Assembly: GCA_947652115.1 (NCBI GenBank)
Contig: OX393564.1
Location: 21,595,976-21,659,975 of the forward strand
DNA: 64,000 nt
Source: Blastomussa wellsi
Lineage: Eukaryota; Cnidaria; Anthozoa; Scleractinia; Plerogyridae
Direction of reading: 5' to 3'
Under the pieces are notes generated by a model, which saw only the letters and a program-made list of their open reading frames with translations, ran no database searches and was not told the origin of the DNA. Positions within the stretch are counted from its first letter, which is position 1, and the number at the start of each line of letters is the position of its first letter. A program made the position numbers and the translations under genes. Shown here in pieces: positions 1 to 26,600 of the stretch.

Positions 1-254
1 AAATGGATTCTCCTACCATATCAATACCTCCATCCATGAAACCAAAACTGTTTGCTGGGGACACAATTGCATCAGCTGAAGGAGCCCCTACAAAGATGTC
101 TCCACAGGATATCTGACAACAACAACATCAACAACTGATTGAAAGTATACCCTGTATGCTAGCGACCTCAACACGGTAATAAAGTTCTTATTTTATCTTA
201 TCTTGATTGGTGGAAGTCATAAATGATCTTACTGATGCTACTGTCTTTCTTGGG

Positions 255-470
255 AGATGTGGCAGCCTAATGGTTGGCCCATTGGACTCCAGATTGAGCA
301 GTCTGGGTTCAAGCAAGGGTCACTGTATTGTGTAGGCAAAACACTACTCACAGTGGCAGCCTCTCCACCCAAGTTTATAAATGGATACCGGCAAATTTAA
401 TGCTGGGGCTATCCTGTGATAGACTAGTAATCCATCCAGGGAGATGCAAATACCCTTTAATGTTATAGAA
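255..470 (+). mobile_element. tRNA-derived SINE, old copy
   Basis: A diverged copy: TAATGGTTGGCCCATTGG, GGGTTCAAGCAAGGG, TATAAATGGATACCGGCAAA and CCATCCAGGGAGATG. The B box is decayed. The first 250 bases of the window hold nothing else recognisable. Confidence 0.65.
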
Positions 471-490
471 AAAACGGGGGTGGAGTACTC

Positions 491-655
491 GGGGGCAGAT
501 CCAGGAATTTTTGACGGGAGAAGGGGGTTCCAAAAGTGGAGTAATAATAGGTGATCGTGTTGATGCGAGAATTTCAGCATCAAACATGTAGAAAAAAAAT
601 GGTCAGGGAAGGAGGGGGTACAGAACCCCCAACCCTCCCACTGGATCTGCCACTG
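491..655. mobile_element. MITE, related ends (GGGGGCAGATCCAGGAATTT)
   Basis: The left GGCAGATCCAGG and the right ACTGGATCTGCC are inverted. The interior GGTACAGAACCCCCAACCCT is different from the 20100 subfamily. It lies upstream of ACAT1. Confidence 0.65.
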
Positions 656-1189
656 GTACTTAACCCATGTTTGGGTATAAGGGAGCCACTTGGGGTTTCA
701 AACCCTTTCCCTGTTTTGGACAAAAATAATATCAAACATCTGCCCTGTTTAGGATAAAAAAACAAAGGATTTGTGACAAAATTTGTGACAAAAGGACTCT
801 TCTTCTGAAAAAATGTGGTAATATGCTACGTTTACAGCTTTGAGAGTTAATAGTTTTTACAGTTTCTATTACTGATCCTAAAAGAATTTTCCTTATTGAT
901 AGCCCTATCCCACCTCCTCTGCTAATTGATGTACTGAGTCCAAGCCCTCAGTTTGGGAATATTATTTCACTTTCGCGATGTGAACGTTGCACATATCAGT
1001 AGACATATCTAGTGCTCACATTGACAGTGCTGCTGAAAGGAGCAAACTCTTCTTTCCAAGCTTTAACCATTCCTGGGTTGAGGTCTCTGAGATGAAAAAT
1101 TACTTCAGAAATATCCATTATTTCCAACAATATATATCTCGATCAGCTGCTTATGATTGACAACAAAAATCGCTGACTGTCAGACAAGT

Positions 1190-1261
1190 GAGGTGAGCCT
1201 GCGATTTGTCATTGGTTGGTTAAAGATTACATGAAGTAGTAGCTGCATTGCCGGGACAGAA
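1190..1261 (+). promoter_or_regulatory. Presumed ACAT1 proximal promoter and 5' leader
   Basis: The stretch just before the ACAT1 start codon carries an inverted CCAAT motif (CATTGGTTGG, about 1210-1219). There is no obvious TATA box at a fixed distance; an AT-rich ATATATATC run lies farther up at about 1131-1140. The transcription start cannot be placed from sequence alone. Confidence 0.3.
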
Positions 1262-16495
<15,234 letters not shown>

Positions 16496-16978
16496 CGTCA
16501 TTACAAGTCTCTGGCGTCGTCACATTTATTTATTGCTTACCAGTAGTTTAACTGACGAGCAATATGAACCGGGGAGGGGATGTTCACTGAGCAAAATTAA
16601 GTTCAACTGGGTGTATAATTTCAAAAATGAAGATACAGTGTCAATCCCGTCTAAAAGGGTTTCATGATCGCAAGATCCCTCCCAGTAATGCCTTCTGTCC
16701 GCAGTAAAAGTCCGGCATCTGGTGTTAAAGAGGCTTTAAACCTTTTTTTACCCACTTTCTCACAGAGAAAGAACGGAAAGAACTGAACAATGTGCTTTTT
16801 AAACGTATTTTAAGCTAGTATTTGCCAGTCAGAGAGGCCGAAAGTATAAACAGTCTGTTGAACAAACGTGAACGTTTAGTCGCATTCCTCGCTTTCCCCG
16901 TTTTCCTCCGAGAAAAAAAGATCGAATTGTAGCAGTGTTTCCTCTCAAAGAGCACCTCAGTTTCAATTTGTTCCTCTG

Positions 16979-16984
16979 AATAAA
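16979..16984 (+). terminator. Candidate ACAT1 polyadenylation signal
   Basis: AATAAA lies about 480 nt past the ACAT1 stop codon on the sense strand. It is the first canonical hexamer seen downstream. An earlier variant signal could be used instead. Confidence 0.35.
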
Positions 16985-18503
16985 GCTCGCCGCCAGGTAT
17001 TTATTTAACGAGTAGTAAATGCAAAAATGTTTCCAGAATTTAACAGAAATAGCGTTATTTGTAATAATATGGGTGCCAACGAAATCAAAACCAAGACATC
17101 CATTATTCGCCACCGATTGTCGACATCAACTGAGATTCAAATTATGAATGCCTCGATCACAGGATTACAACCCTCAATTTACAATGAAAAATATACCACA
17201 AACGGCTCCATTGTCGCATAAAAATTATTTGCAAGCAAATAATGTTTATTGCACCGCTATTGGTGGAAAAGTCAAAGCAGTCCAAAAAAAACGCGACAGT
17301 GAAACGCATTTCCATTCTCGCCAGACACTTGGTCAGGTCAATGAAGCAGGCAACCCATGGGATATGTAATTCCGATTTCTTTAGAATGAAGGGCCAATGA
17401 TGACTTCTGCCCCTGAACTTACTATAACTAGTATACCTTGCCAAGTAAACCAAATACATACTTGGTCATTGCATCTTCATCATTTGTTCACCGAGCTCAA
17501 AATTTACCATCATATTTATCACTCGTGTTGTTTGTTGTTGAGAGATTGCTGATCCTAGCAGTTAGCTCACCAAGAGTTCTCGTAGCTACGTTGTTGACTG
17601 CCTCCGACCGGTATCTGGGAGGTACGTAGAAGAGGATTTTGTCCGTGTTTACATAGCCCCATCTTAAGACTCGGAGGTTTGGGAGAAATGAATTCAGATT
17701 TGAGCTTTCATGAGAATTTTCTGGGCAAATGGTTCAACCCCCCCCCCCCCCCCTTGGCAAAAAATTGCCCGTACGCCTAAGCCACTCAAGTGATTTTGAT
17801 AGTATCTCAGTTATTTTATAAATATGGATAGCCCCTAAATTCTGAACTATGAATTGTACGGCGATCATATGAGTAAGCCGGGAAGGAAAGCAGTACGGGT
17901 TCCCAATGAGAATTTCACTGAACCACTTGGTAAGTGATGCCCAGACAATCGTAATTTTATTTGAATCTCTTTGATATTTAACGAAGACGGTCTACGTCCT
18001 TCCCTCCGATGGAGTAAATAACGGCGACGTTACACGAGACGATTTTTAACGGCGATTTCCAACACGGGACAACTTCTGGGATAGTTCGCAGCTCTCTAGA
18101 ACCGCCCGACGACGACGTGGCACAAAATGGCGGCTATTGGGGTAGTCATGCCTTGTCAGCCTTATCAGCTTACACCCATGTTATAGTCAACTGACAGCTG
18201 TCAAATCGAGGTATCCGCTGACCAATATCACATGACCGGATCGCCGGCTCAGATTTGGAACTCATCGAGGTGACGTGTTTTTTAAGTTGACCGCTCACCA
18301 GGCATTGGTTTTTTCATTGATCGCGGGCTCAGGTCCGATTGTTTTTTTCTTCTGGCAGCATTTTTAATTTTTTATTGTCATTCTCAGCGGAAATTCTACA
18401 AATGGTGCTGACACTTTTAATTGTTCTAATTAATTTCAGGGAAATGATTAAGAACCAGCAAAACTGCGGAGCTCCGCTTTTAGGCTTGGCTAAATCTATA
18501 TTA

Positions 18504-18665
18504 GACCCTTTGCACAAATGGCGCCTAAATTTGAATAACAATACTTTGTACATCCTTAGCCTCGTACTTATGTTTCTAGACAAAGGATTTTTGACATGAA
18601 TGTGAGGCTAGGGATGTACAAGTATTGTTATCCAAGTGTAGGCGCCATTTGTGCCGGCAAGGGGT
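18504..18665. mobile_element. Palindromic MITE between ACAT1 and the ANKRD6-like gene
   Basis: The arms ACCCTTTGCACAAATGGCGCC and AATAACAATACTTTGTACAT are mirrored on the right as AAGTATTGTTATCC and GGCGCCATTTGTGCC, with a central loop near 18570-18590. It is the main structured item in this convergent intergenic region, which otherwise shows only a C-tract at about 17740. Confidence 0.65.
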
Positions 18666-19271
18666 CTTTACCAGAGCATTTTTACCCTAACTTCAGAAAT
18701 TCAAACAACGTTGCAAGTTTTTGAAAGCAGTTCAAAACTTGCAACATGTCGCAACAAAATGTTGTGTTAAAATCGTTCTGTAAGCCATTGCGATAATAAA
18801 AGGAAAAATGTTGCAATTCAGAGGAACTGATACTTTATTTGTCACAAACAGTTCGCCTTATATTTTTTAAAATATCTAATATACAATAACAATAAAAATA
18901 TTAAGTAGTATATTAAATATACTTAGAAATTTAACGTTCTGTGTACCACTCACTAAACCAGTTTTGGGTCGATTACGAGTTTTTGAAGGTCGACAAGTTC
19001 TTTTTACATGATTTTTTCGGCTAGCAAAAATAGATGAATTCTACATCTTGACTTTGTTGATTTTAATTCATATGTTTTATTTGGCCAGACTACAAAATGA
19101 ACACCGGTTTCCAAACCATATTATAAAATTCTATAAACTCTGGAAAATCAGAACATCTGTTTTCCTCTTTGTTATCGAAGAGCTTGCGACGTCCATTAGT
19201 GTTGTAACTATCGGGTGTCACCCTCACTATATTACATTGATTGACTTGATTTGTTGACGGTCAAGACACCG

Positions 19272-19277
19272 TTTATT
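19272..19277 (-). terminator. Candidate polyadenylation signal of the ANKRD6-like gene
   Basis: AATAAA on the minus strand lies about 240 nt past the stop codon and is followed by a GT-containing stretch. It is the first canonical signal met, and its position fits convergent transcription with ACAT1. Confidence 0.5.
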
Positions 19278-19514
19278 GCCAAAACTTAACTTTGGTCCTT
19301 GCGCATTTGTTTTTCTGTCATCTGGCTTTATAGACGCCTTGCGCAAATAATTTCCGCCAAACGATTTGGTGTTTTTAACGTCAATATGACACTCCGGGTG
19401 TTTCAACGTCAATATGACGCCATCAGGAAACATGTTGCTTAGCAACTTCCCACGCAAATCGCGGGCTCAACCAAGGGGATGGCCCAGTGTATTTTCGCAG
19501 CCGCACTACACTCG

Positions 19515-20609
19515 TCATACAAAGCAGTCTCCGCCGGGACGCGACATCGTCAGCATTTGTTCCAGTTCACAGATCCTGGCGTATAATACTCTCTGCTCCT
19601 CCTCTGCCTTGACTCGCCACCACTTTTCCACCTCTTGGATTTGTTTCTGGTGTTGAACCTGATAAAATCAGTGACATTTGTCAATTAAAACAAAAAAGAA
19701 ACTGGACGCATTTAATGATTTAAAATCTCCCCGTTTGTAGTGTGCTCCTACAACGAAATCAAATAATGTTTTTTCGTCAGTTTGAAAGAGGTATAACCTG
19801 CTGCGAAATGCAGTGTTTACATGAGAATCGATTGTCGAAAACACAAATTCAATTCTAGCATAAATGCTTTCGCCAAGGTCGGATGCGTTTTTCTTTCCAG
19901 TAATCCAAGGAAGAAAGGACGTCGACGATTTTCTGTTTAGCACAGGCGCAGAACAAAAATAAAACAAATTAAGGGATGAATTTTCGTACTTTCAGAGAGA
20001 CGGGAAATTCCTATCAGGATTAAAGAAAACAGATACAAAGCACTCCCTGCCCTTCACTTAAATTCAACGCTACATTCAAACATCTGGATACTAGCTTCCC
20101 AGGGGCGGATCCAGGATTTTTCAGGAGGGGTGCACCACTAAGGAATGACGTAACTGATGGGTGACGTAACTGCACCCCCCTGCATCCGCCCCTGCTTGCA
20201 CAGCCGGACAGAGACGGACGACTGTCGGACAAACAGGCGGAGAGGCAGAAAGACGAAGAGACAGACAGAAACACGGACAAGCAGGCAGTTAAAGAACTTT
20301 GTTTCCGGCTTGACGTCTTTCTACCGAAAACGCCTCAAACTATCTGAAACAAACCAGGTACCTGTGTAGCAGCATAAGTGCCGCCGATGCTGACATTTTC
20401 TTCCTCAACAAGCGGTTGAGCTTCAATCACTGTACCCAATCCTTCGTCATCAATAGGTCGAGCTGTAATTATAGTACCTGAAGCATAAAGACCTTTTTCA
20501 CCAACTGCCCGAGCTTCGATTACGGTGTCCAAAGACCCTGAATCGCTGACACGAATGGCAGACGTTGCTCTTGATGAATTTCCACTCGCGGTAAGTGAAG
20601 CCAGGTGAG
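19515..20609 (-). CDS. ANKRD6: ANKRD6-like last two coding exons
   Basis: Exon 20362-20609 follows a clean TATTGCAG acceptor and encodes 82 residues rich in Thr, Val and acidic residues (TVIEARAVGEKG, TVIEAQPLVEEE), two similar TVIEA units about 35 residues apart; it ends CAG|GTACCT. The final exon, 19515-19658, reads VQHQKQIQEVEKWWRVKAEE and continues as a short amphipathic coiled coil to stop TGA. The vertebrate protein also ends in a helix with a QMEKWYERK-like motif. This resemblance is the best evidence that the gene's 3' end is correctly placed. Confidence 0.82.
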
Positions 20610-23600
20610 CTGCAATACGATAAAAATCTGGTTGACAAAGATATCGACAACTTTAGACTACAAGGCTAGCGCAAATCGTAACTTTTGTAAGTGGGCCTCA
20701 ATATTAGAAGAAGCGCAAGTGTAAGTAAGCAGTGTAAGGGTAAGGGGGGTAGGGTAAAGGGGCGGTAGGGTAAGGGGGTCGTAGGGTAAGGGAGCCGTAG
20801 GGTAAGGGAGCCGTAGGGTAAGGGGGCGGTAGGGTAAGGGGGCGGTAGGATAAGGGAGCCGTAGGGTAAGGGTGCCGTAAGGTAAGGGAGCCGTAAGGTA
20901 AGGGAGCCGTAGGGTAAGGGGGCGGTAGGGTCGTAGTGTAAGGGAGCCGTAGGGTAAGGGGGCGTAGGGCAAGCGGGCCGTAGGGTAAGGGGCGCAGGGT
21001 AAGGGGGCCGTAGGTTGCTGTTTGAATAACAAGTTTTTGTCTTTAAAAGTGGTGTAAGTATTGTAATATTTGCTTTGAAGGTAGTGTCAGTTAGGCGCTG
21101 AAGCTTTTTCGGCGAGTGTCACAACAAAAACTACAGATTGAAAGTGAAATTAGCCAGCCTTCGTATCACCAATGAGCCATTAATACTTATTATATGTAAC
21201 AGACTACTAATAGTCTCTTTTTCTAAGCTTTTCTTTGCTGTGCGCAGAACAAGTATATAATTTGAAAATTGGTGTAAAAGCATATTATTGAAAAAATTCG
21301 AGATGATAGTATAAACTGCGAGTGTGAAATGAACATCGCAGTCAATTTTCTAATTTAAGAAATTGGTAATTTTAAAATTCAGGGGTTAATGTGATTCAAA
21401 CCCGTAACCTCCGCGATACTCAGCCAACTGAGCTATGAAGCCGCACATTTCCGTTGAAGCCCTGAATATTTTCAGGCTTTTTAATTTCCGTTGTCAGGGA
21501 GAAGAGTATAAGGGGTGTGTGACATTTGCTGTCCTTGCATGTGTCATATTTTGAAATTTCATTTGGGTGGGGCTAACGTGTTAAAAGGCATTTGAAGAAA
21601 CGGAAAGGCACCTTCCCATCCTGAGGGTTTTGCCGGGTAAATTGTCTCAGAAGCCTTCATTACATTATATTCCACATTACAACAAGGTGATTACATACGC
21701 GAAGCTCCACCGGTGCTGTGTTCCATGGCGTGAATACAGTCTTCACAGGGGGCCCTTCCAAGGTGAGGGGAGCTCCGGCTCCTCGCATGCTGGGTCCTTC
21801 GCTTGGCAGAACAGTTCTTTCCTAACTCAGGATTACATCTTTCCTTGTAATCCATAAAAGGTATATTGTACCCTGCAGAAATCTGTCCAAGTTTTAATTC
21901 CAGTTGACTTAAGCCTCCTTTTATTAATCCGCGTATTTCTTCCTTAACGTTGCCGCTGCTATCTTTAACATTCTTGCTAACTTCGCGGCACTCGTTCGTG
22001 ACGCGACCGACCACGCGTTCGTACTCTTTATCGCGACTTTCTTTTTCTTTTGATTGTCTCTCTTCCGACAATTGTTCCTCGAGCTTCTTCTCTAAGCGTT
22101 GCAATCTGTGTTCGAGTCTGCGGCGAGCGGAGTCGATTTCCGAAGTGCACCTTTCTTGCCACGCCTCCAAGCGGCTGAGTTGGGCCTGGCACGTGCTGCA
22201 ATGAGTTTGATTACATGGCGTAGGTCCAAAGTCCACCTAACGAATCAAAAGCAAGGTGTCAAATTTGCACCAATTAAACAGGCTAGATCGCGGTGTTTTA
22301 GGTGATTATTTCTTTTTTAGCTACAAATTCTACGCTTCAAATTGGCAGAGCAACAGTCTGTTATTGGCAAAATCACAGCCACAAAACAGATAACCGAACC
22401 ACATAAGAGAGAGAGGCGCAGTGGCTGGACTCTGGATCGAACGGTCCGGGTTCGAGCCTCTAGCCGGGGCACTGGGACACTTTACTCTCACAGTGCCGCT
22501 CTTCACCCATGTGGTGTATAAATGGGTACCGGCGAATTTACTGCTGGGGGTAACCCTGCGATGGACTAGCATGGGGGGAGCAAAAATACTCTCTGTCGCT
22601 TCATGCTACAGAAACCGGGATAAGCTCCGGCCTGATGGGCCACTAGGCCCGAATGCAGACTTTACCTTTACATAACCGAACGTTATACACCTGTCAATGT
22701 TAAGCCCCAGGGTGGGTGGGAGGGCTACCCACGGGAAATTGACTCAGCCAGCATTCCCCTGGGTAGGGTGACTCAGATTCACTGACTCACAGACAGACTG
22801 TCCAACCTCCCGATTTCGTCGGGATTATCCCGATTTTGATTGAAAATTCCGAATCCCGACCAACATGCGATCGGAACTGAAACAATCCCGATTTTGACAT
22901 CTTTATGACATTTTCCTAAAATTGCCATAACAGTTACACTTTGATATCCTGATAAAATAAAAAATTGCAATTTACCGAACATTCTCGACCGAAATTGTCG
23001 TCCTAGAACGCCAGAAATGGCGTTTTCGAGCCTTAAAATTTCAAAAGTTTCTCACGATTTTTTCATTCTCAGATGGTTGGGCAGTCTCTACGGGAATTTG
23101 ACATTCACTGGGTGCCCAGGAGTGGGGAATTTGACTTTGGCTTCCATAAAAATGTCAAAATCCCCTGGGTCAGATTAAGAGAGTAAATTCTGAGTCTGCA
23201 CAGAACGGCCGGAAGTCCATGAAATGCGGACTTCCGGGATCGGTCCTGGCCAGAGTCCGCGTTGTTGGTGCTGACCAAACGACAGCGGGCTCTGGGGACG
23301 AGATTGGTACACAAGTTATCCATTTGAACGAGCTCTTAGGAGCTTACCTGTGTACTCACCGCGTGCTCGTCGGTTTTCCTCTTGTGATTCTTGTCTCTCT
23401 TGGATCTGTCCTTTTCCCGTTCTTTATCCCTGTGATCCTTTTCCCTTTCTTTATCTCTATGGTGCTTTTTTTTCTTATATTCCTTCTCGTCTTCTTTCCC
23501 GTCTGCAGGCGTTTTTTCGTATTTGTCCTTAGAGTCTGTTTCTTGATAATCTTTTGTCCGTCTATGCTCGGACTTAGACCTTTGTTCTTTATGTTTGGCT

Positions 23601-26600
23601 TCCTTACTGTGTGCTTTTTCTCGGGATTTTCGACGTTTCTCCTGACAAATAGTACAATCCGATCCACTTCCATCTTTCTCATCTCGACGTGATTGTTTCT
23701 TTTCTTTCTCTTTCCGTCTTTCCTTCTTTCCTTTTTCTTCCTCGCGACTTTTCTTACCTGTCCTGTCTTTCTTCTCAGCCTTTTCCTCGCTTTTCCGTTT
23801 GTCTTTTCTTTCCTTAGTGTCTTCAGTCTCGCATTTTTCTTTCACCTCTTTGCCCGCATGGTGAACACCATTCCCCATCACCTCCCCGTGAGGAGGGTAT
23901 TTGTCTTTGTGCTTTTTACCAAGCAAGCCATTCTTCTCCTCGGCGACTTTCAAGTCTGGATCACTGGCGCTTCTAAACAACGCAAATAAACCTTTGTCTT
24001 TTTTGTTCTTCTTAGGCGAAAGAGCAACCTCCAAATCGTCTCTGCTTTGAGCGCTAAGATAAAATGAGAACACAATCTACATTAAGTCCAAGAAAACAAA
24101 GTGTTTTCAAATTACTATTCCCCGAAGGAAAACAAATGCTTACTTTACGTTCCTTGTACATACCTTACACTTGTGAAGCTGCTTTGTGCGTTTATTGCAA
24201 TAACGGACAATTATCGACCACTACGTTTTCATTTATTCCCGTTGATTTTTAGATCTCATCATCTCATAATGCAAAAACAATGTTTATTATATATATAGCA
24301 ACAATTTTAGGTAATAAACCTTGCAGATAGAATTCTATAGGTGCGGTTACACGCACCACGGGAAATGGCTTTTCCCATGGTAAATTTTCCCACGGTACAT
24401 CACACTTGCGATTTAGTTTCCCGTGGTTCTAGCGGTTACACGCAATAAGCGATTTCCCAAGGTAAAACAAATGTCACGCAAATCTTTTCCCACACAGATT
24501 TTTTTCCCTTACTACTCTTGGAGTTGTTCAGATTTTCATGGTGGTCTTTGTATGCAGAGATAAGGATCTTGACTTCGGTCGCTTCCCACCGTTTGTTTAC
24601 ATTCTCTGAGCCAGAACCCGATGGACTTTCAGAGCGAGGAGGAGTTTCATCTTGACTCGTAGATACATTTATAGGGTGAAACTGCTGATAACCAGGATAG
24701 ATTACTAAGCCAGACGGTCCAGGTTGATGTTCGTTGGATTCTCGCGTCTGGTATCGCCGGTTAAAGAGAAATCCATTGTACAAATCGTCATCCATATTCG
24801 AATTTCTAACAAGAATAAAAATATTTGGGGTTTTAGCCGCTGTTTGAAGAGCCGATCTAGTAAACGGGCAGAGAAGTAAATTGAAAAACACAACATACTC
24901 ACAGCATTGCCTGAAATTCCGCCATATTCACAAAGCCACACTTATTCATTCCGGCGCGAACTAGTTTGCCATTTGGCGCGAATGAAATCTGCGTAGAAAC
25001 TTTGCGGTTACGTGTTGCTGTCAAACGGAACTTCCTGATTGGCTCTTTTACCTCGGGCATCAAAACACTCTTCCAACTTACCACGTTAAATGTCATGGGC
25101 GCTTCGTGTGATCTTTTTGACGTATCCATGGATATTTAACACGGGAAATTTACCTTGGGAATCGTCGGTCACACTGCTAAATGCAGTTTCACGTGGTAAA
25201 AGGGCGTTTTCCCACGTTAAAAAGTGCCCCGTGTAACCGCACCTTATATCTGCTATATTTTCACATGTGAGAAAAGCGATACGTCCAATCAGCTTCGCGT
25301 ATAGCTTTCTTCACATGTGAAAAATATAACCAATCAGCATCAAGAGTAGAACGACCTAACCAATCAGAGCGCGGGAATTCAAATGGTTTCCAACGAGGTT
25401 GTGAAAACAACACGCTGCAAGTTTGCAAGCTCTCGAAGACAGTTTATGTTTTGGCTACAAATTTTGTACTTTTGAGAACTTTATGGAAAGGAAAGCCATC
25501 AGAAACACGCCAAGCAAAACCTTGAGAACACAGTTATGATATGGAAATGCTAAAATCATTCTCCAGGCGGAGCGAAGACAAACTAAATGTCGATAAGGGA
25601 AAGCCAAGAAATGAAAGACTTTCATTGTAGCTTTGATACAACGCAGCCGTGGACGTTTTCAGAAAATTCAAGCACTCTTGGGAACACCAGGGTAAAGTAA
25701 ATATTTCACTTTTGAATATGGATTTACGTCGTAATTATTGTTTAATGAACCGACTCCTTGTGTTATCACAACTTTTGTTCAAAAATTCGCCAGTTGATTT
25801 GCGTGCAGTAGTTGATTCACTTATGGCGACGTTTCTCGATGCGATAGCAAAAGCTTTTCTTTTAAAAAGTATGAACACAGTGTGTTTTATACCGCTATTT
25901 AAATAAAGTTCTTGTTTACGATAGCTTGTCGTCGCCGTAATTTTTCTTTAAAAGAGATCTCGCTTGGAAAGCCATCAGAATGCATTTGCAGCTTTGTTTT
26001 CCTCGCGCTGCGCTTAACTCTTTAATTATAGACTGGAAAAATCGCTTTAAGTTTACAATGGTTGAGTACTCGTTATATATAATAAACAAATTACAGCATA
26101 GAAAGTGCTTTGTACGGATTATTATTCACTCGTCGCAAAACTTTGGAAAACTCACTCGTTCGCTGCGCTCACTCGTTCGTTTTCCAAAGTTTTGCAACTC
26201 GTGAATAAAAATCCGTACGTCGCACTTTCTATGAAGTAATCTATATTTATGGCTTGCAATTACAAATATAAATAACATAAACGAAAACAATATTTGCAGA
26301 GATTTTAAGATCTGTTAAGATAATTCAATGACAAAGGAGCAGCTTCGTCACGATATATACAACTTTGAGTCATTTTTGCGATGAACCAAATTCCCCTTAA
26401 AATGAAGGAAACCTCAAAATAATAGTTTACTAAGGAAGAAAAAAACAAGAGAGGTGATAATTAACTGAAAAGGAACAAGGATGGTTAAGGATGGAGAAGA
26501 TTGAGATGGATTGCAAATGAGAAATTTGAAAAATTTAAGCTTGCAAACCATGAGGTAGCTACGTCACGATATTTTGAGTTATTTTTTGCGACGAACCAAA

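Noticed and set aside
20705..21015. Interstitial telomere
   Set aside because: GGGTAAGGG units superficially resemble telomeric repeats, but the unit is about 16 bp with GGCGG or AGCCG and is not TTAGGG.
20658..21032. 124-codon Pro/Leu/Tyr-rich minus-strand ORF
   Set aside because: It is produced by the G-rich minisatellite read on its C-rich strand. There is no start or splice context.
23693..23989. Plus-strand ORF rich in Phe and Leu that looks like a membrane protein
   Set aside because: It is the antisense shadow of the Lys/Glu-rich ANKRD6-like exon, where AAG/GAA codons read as CTT/TTC.
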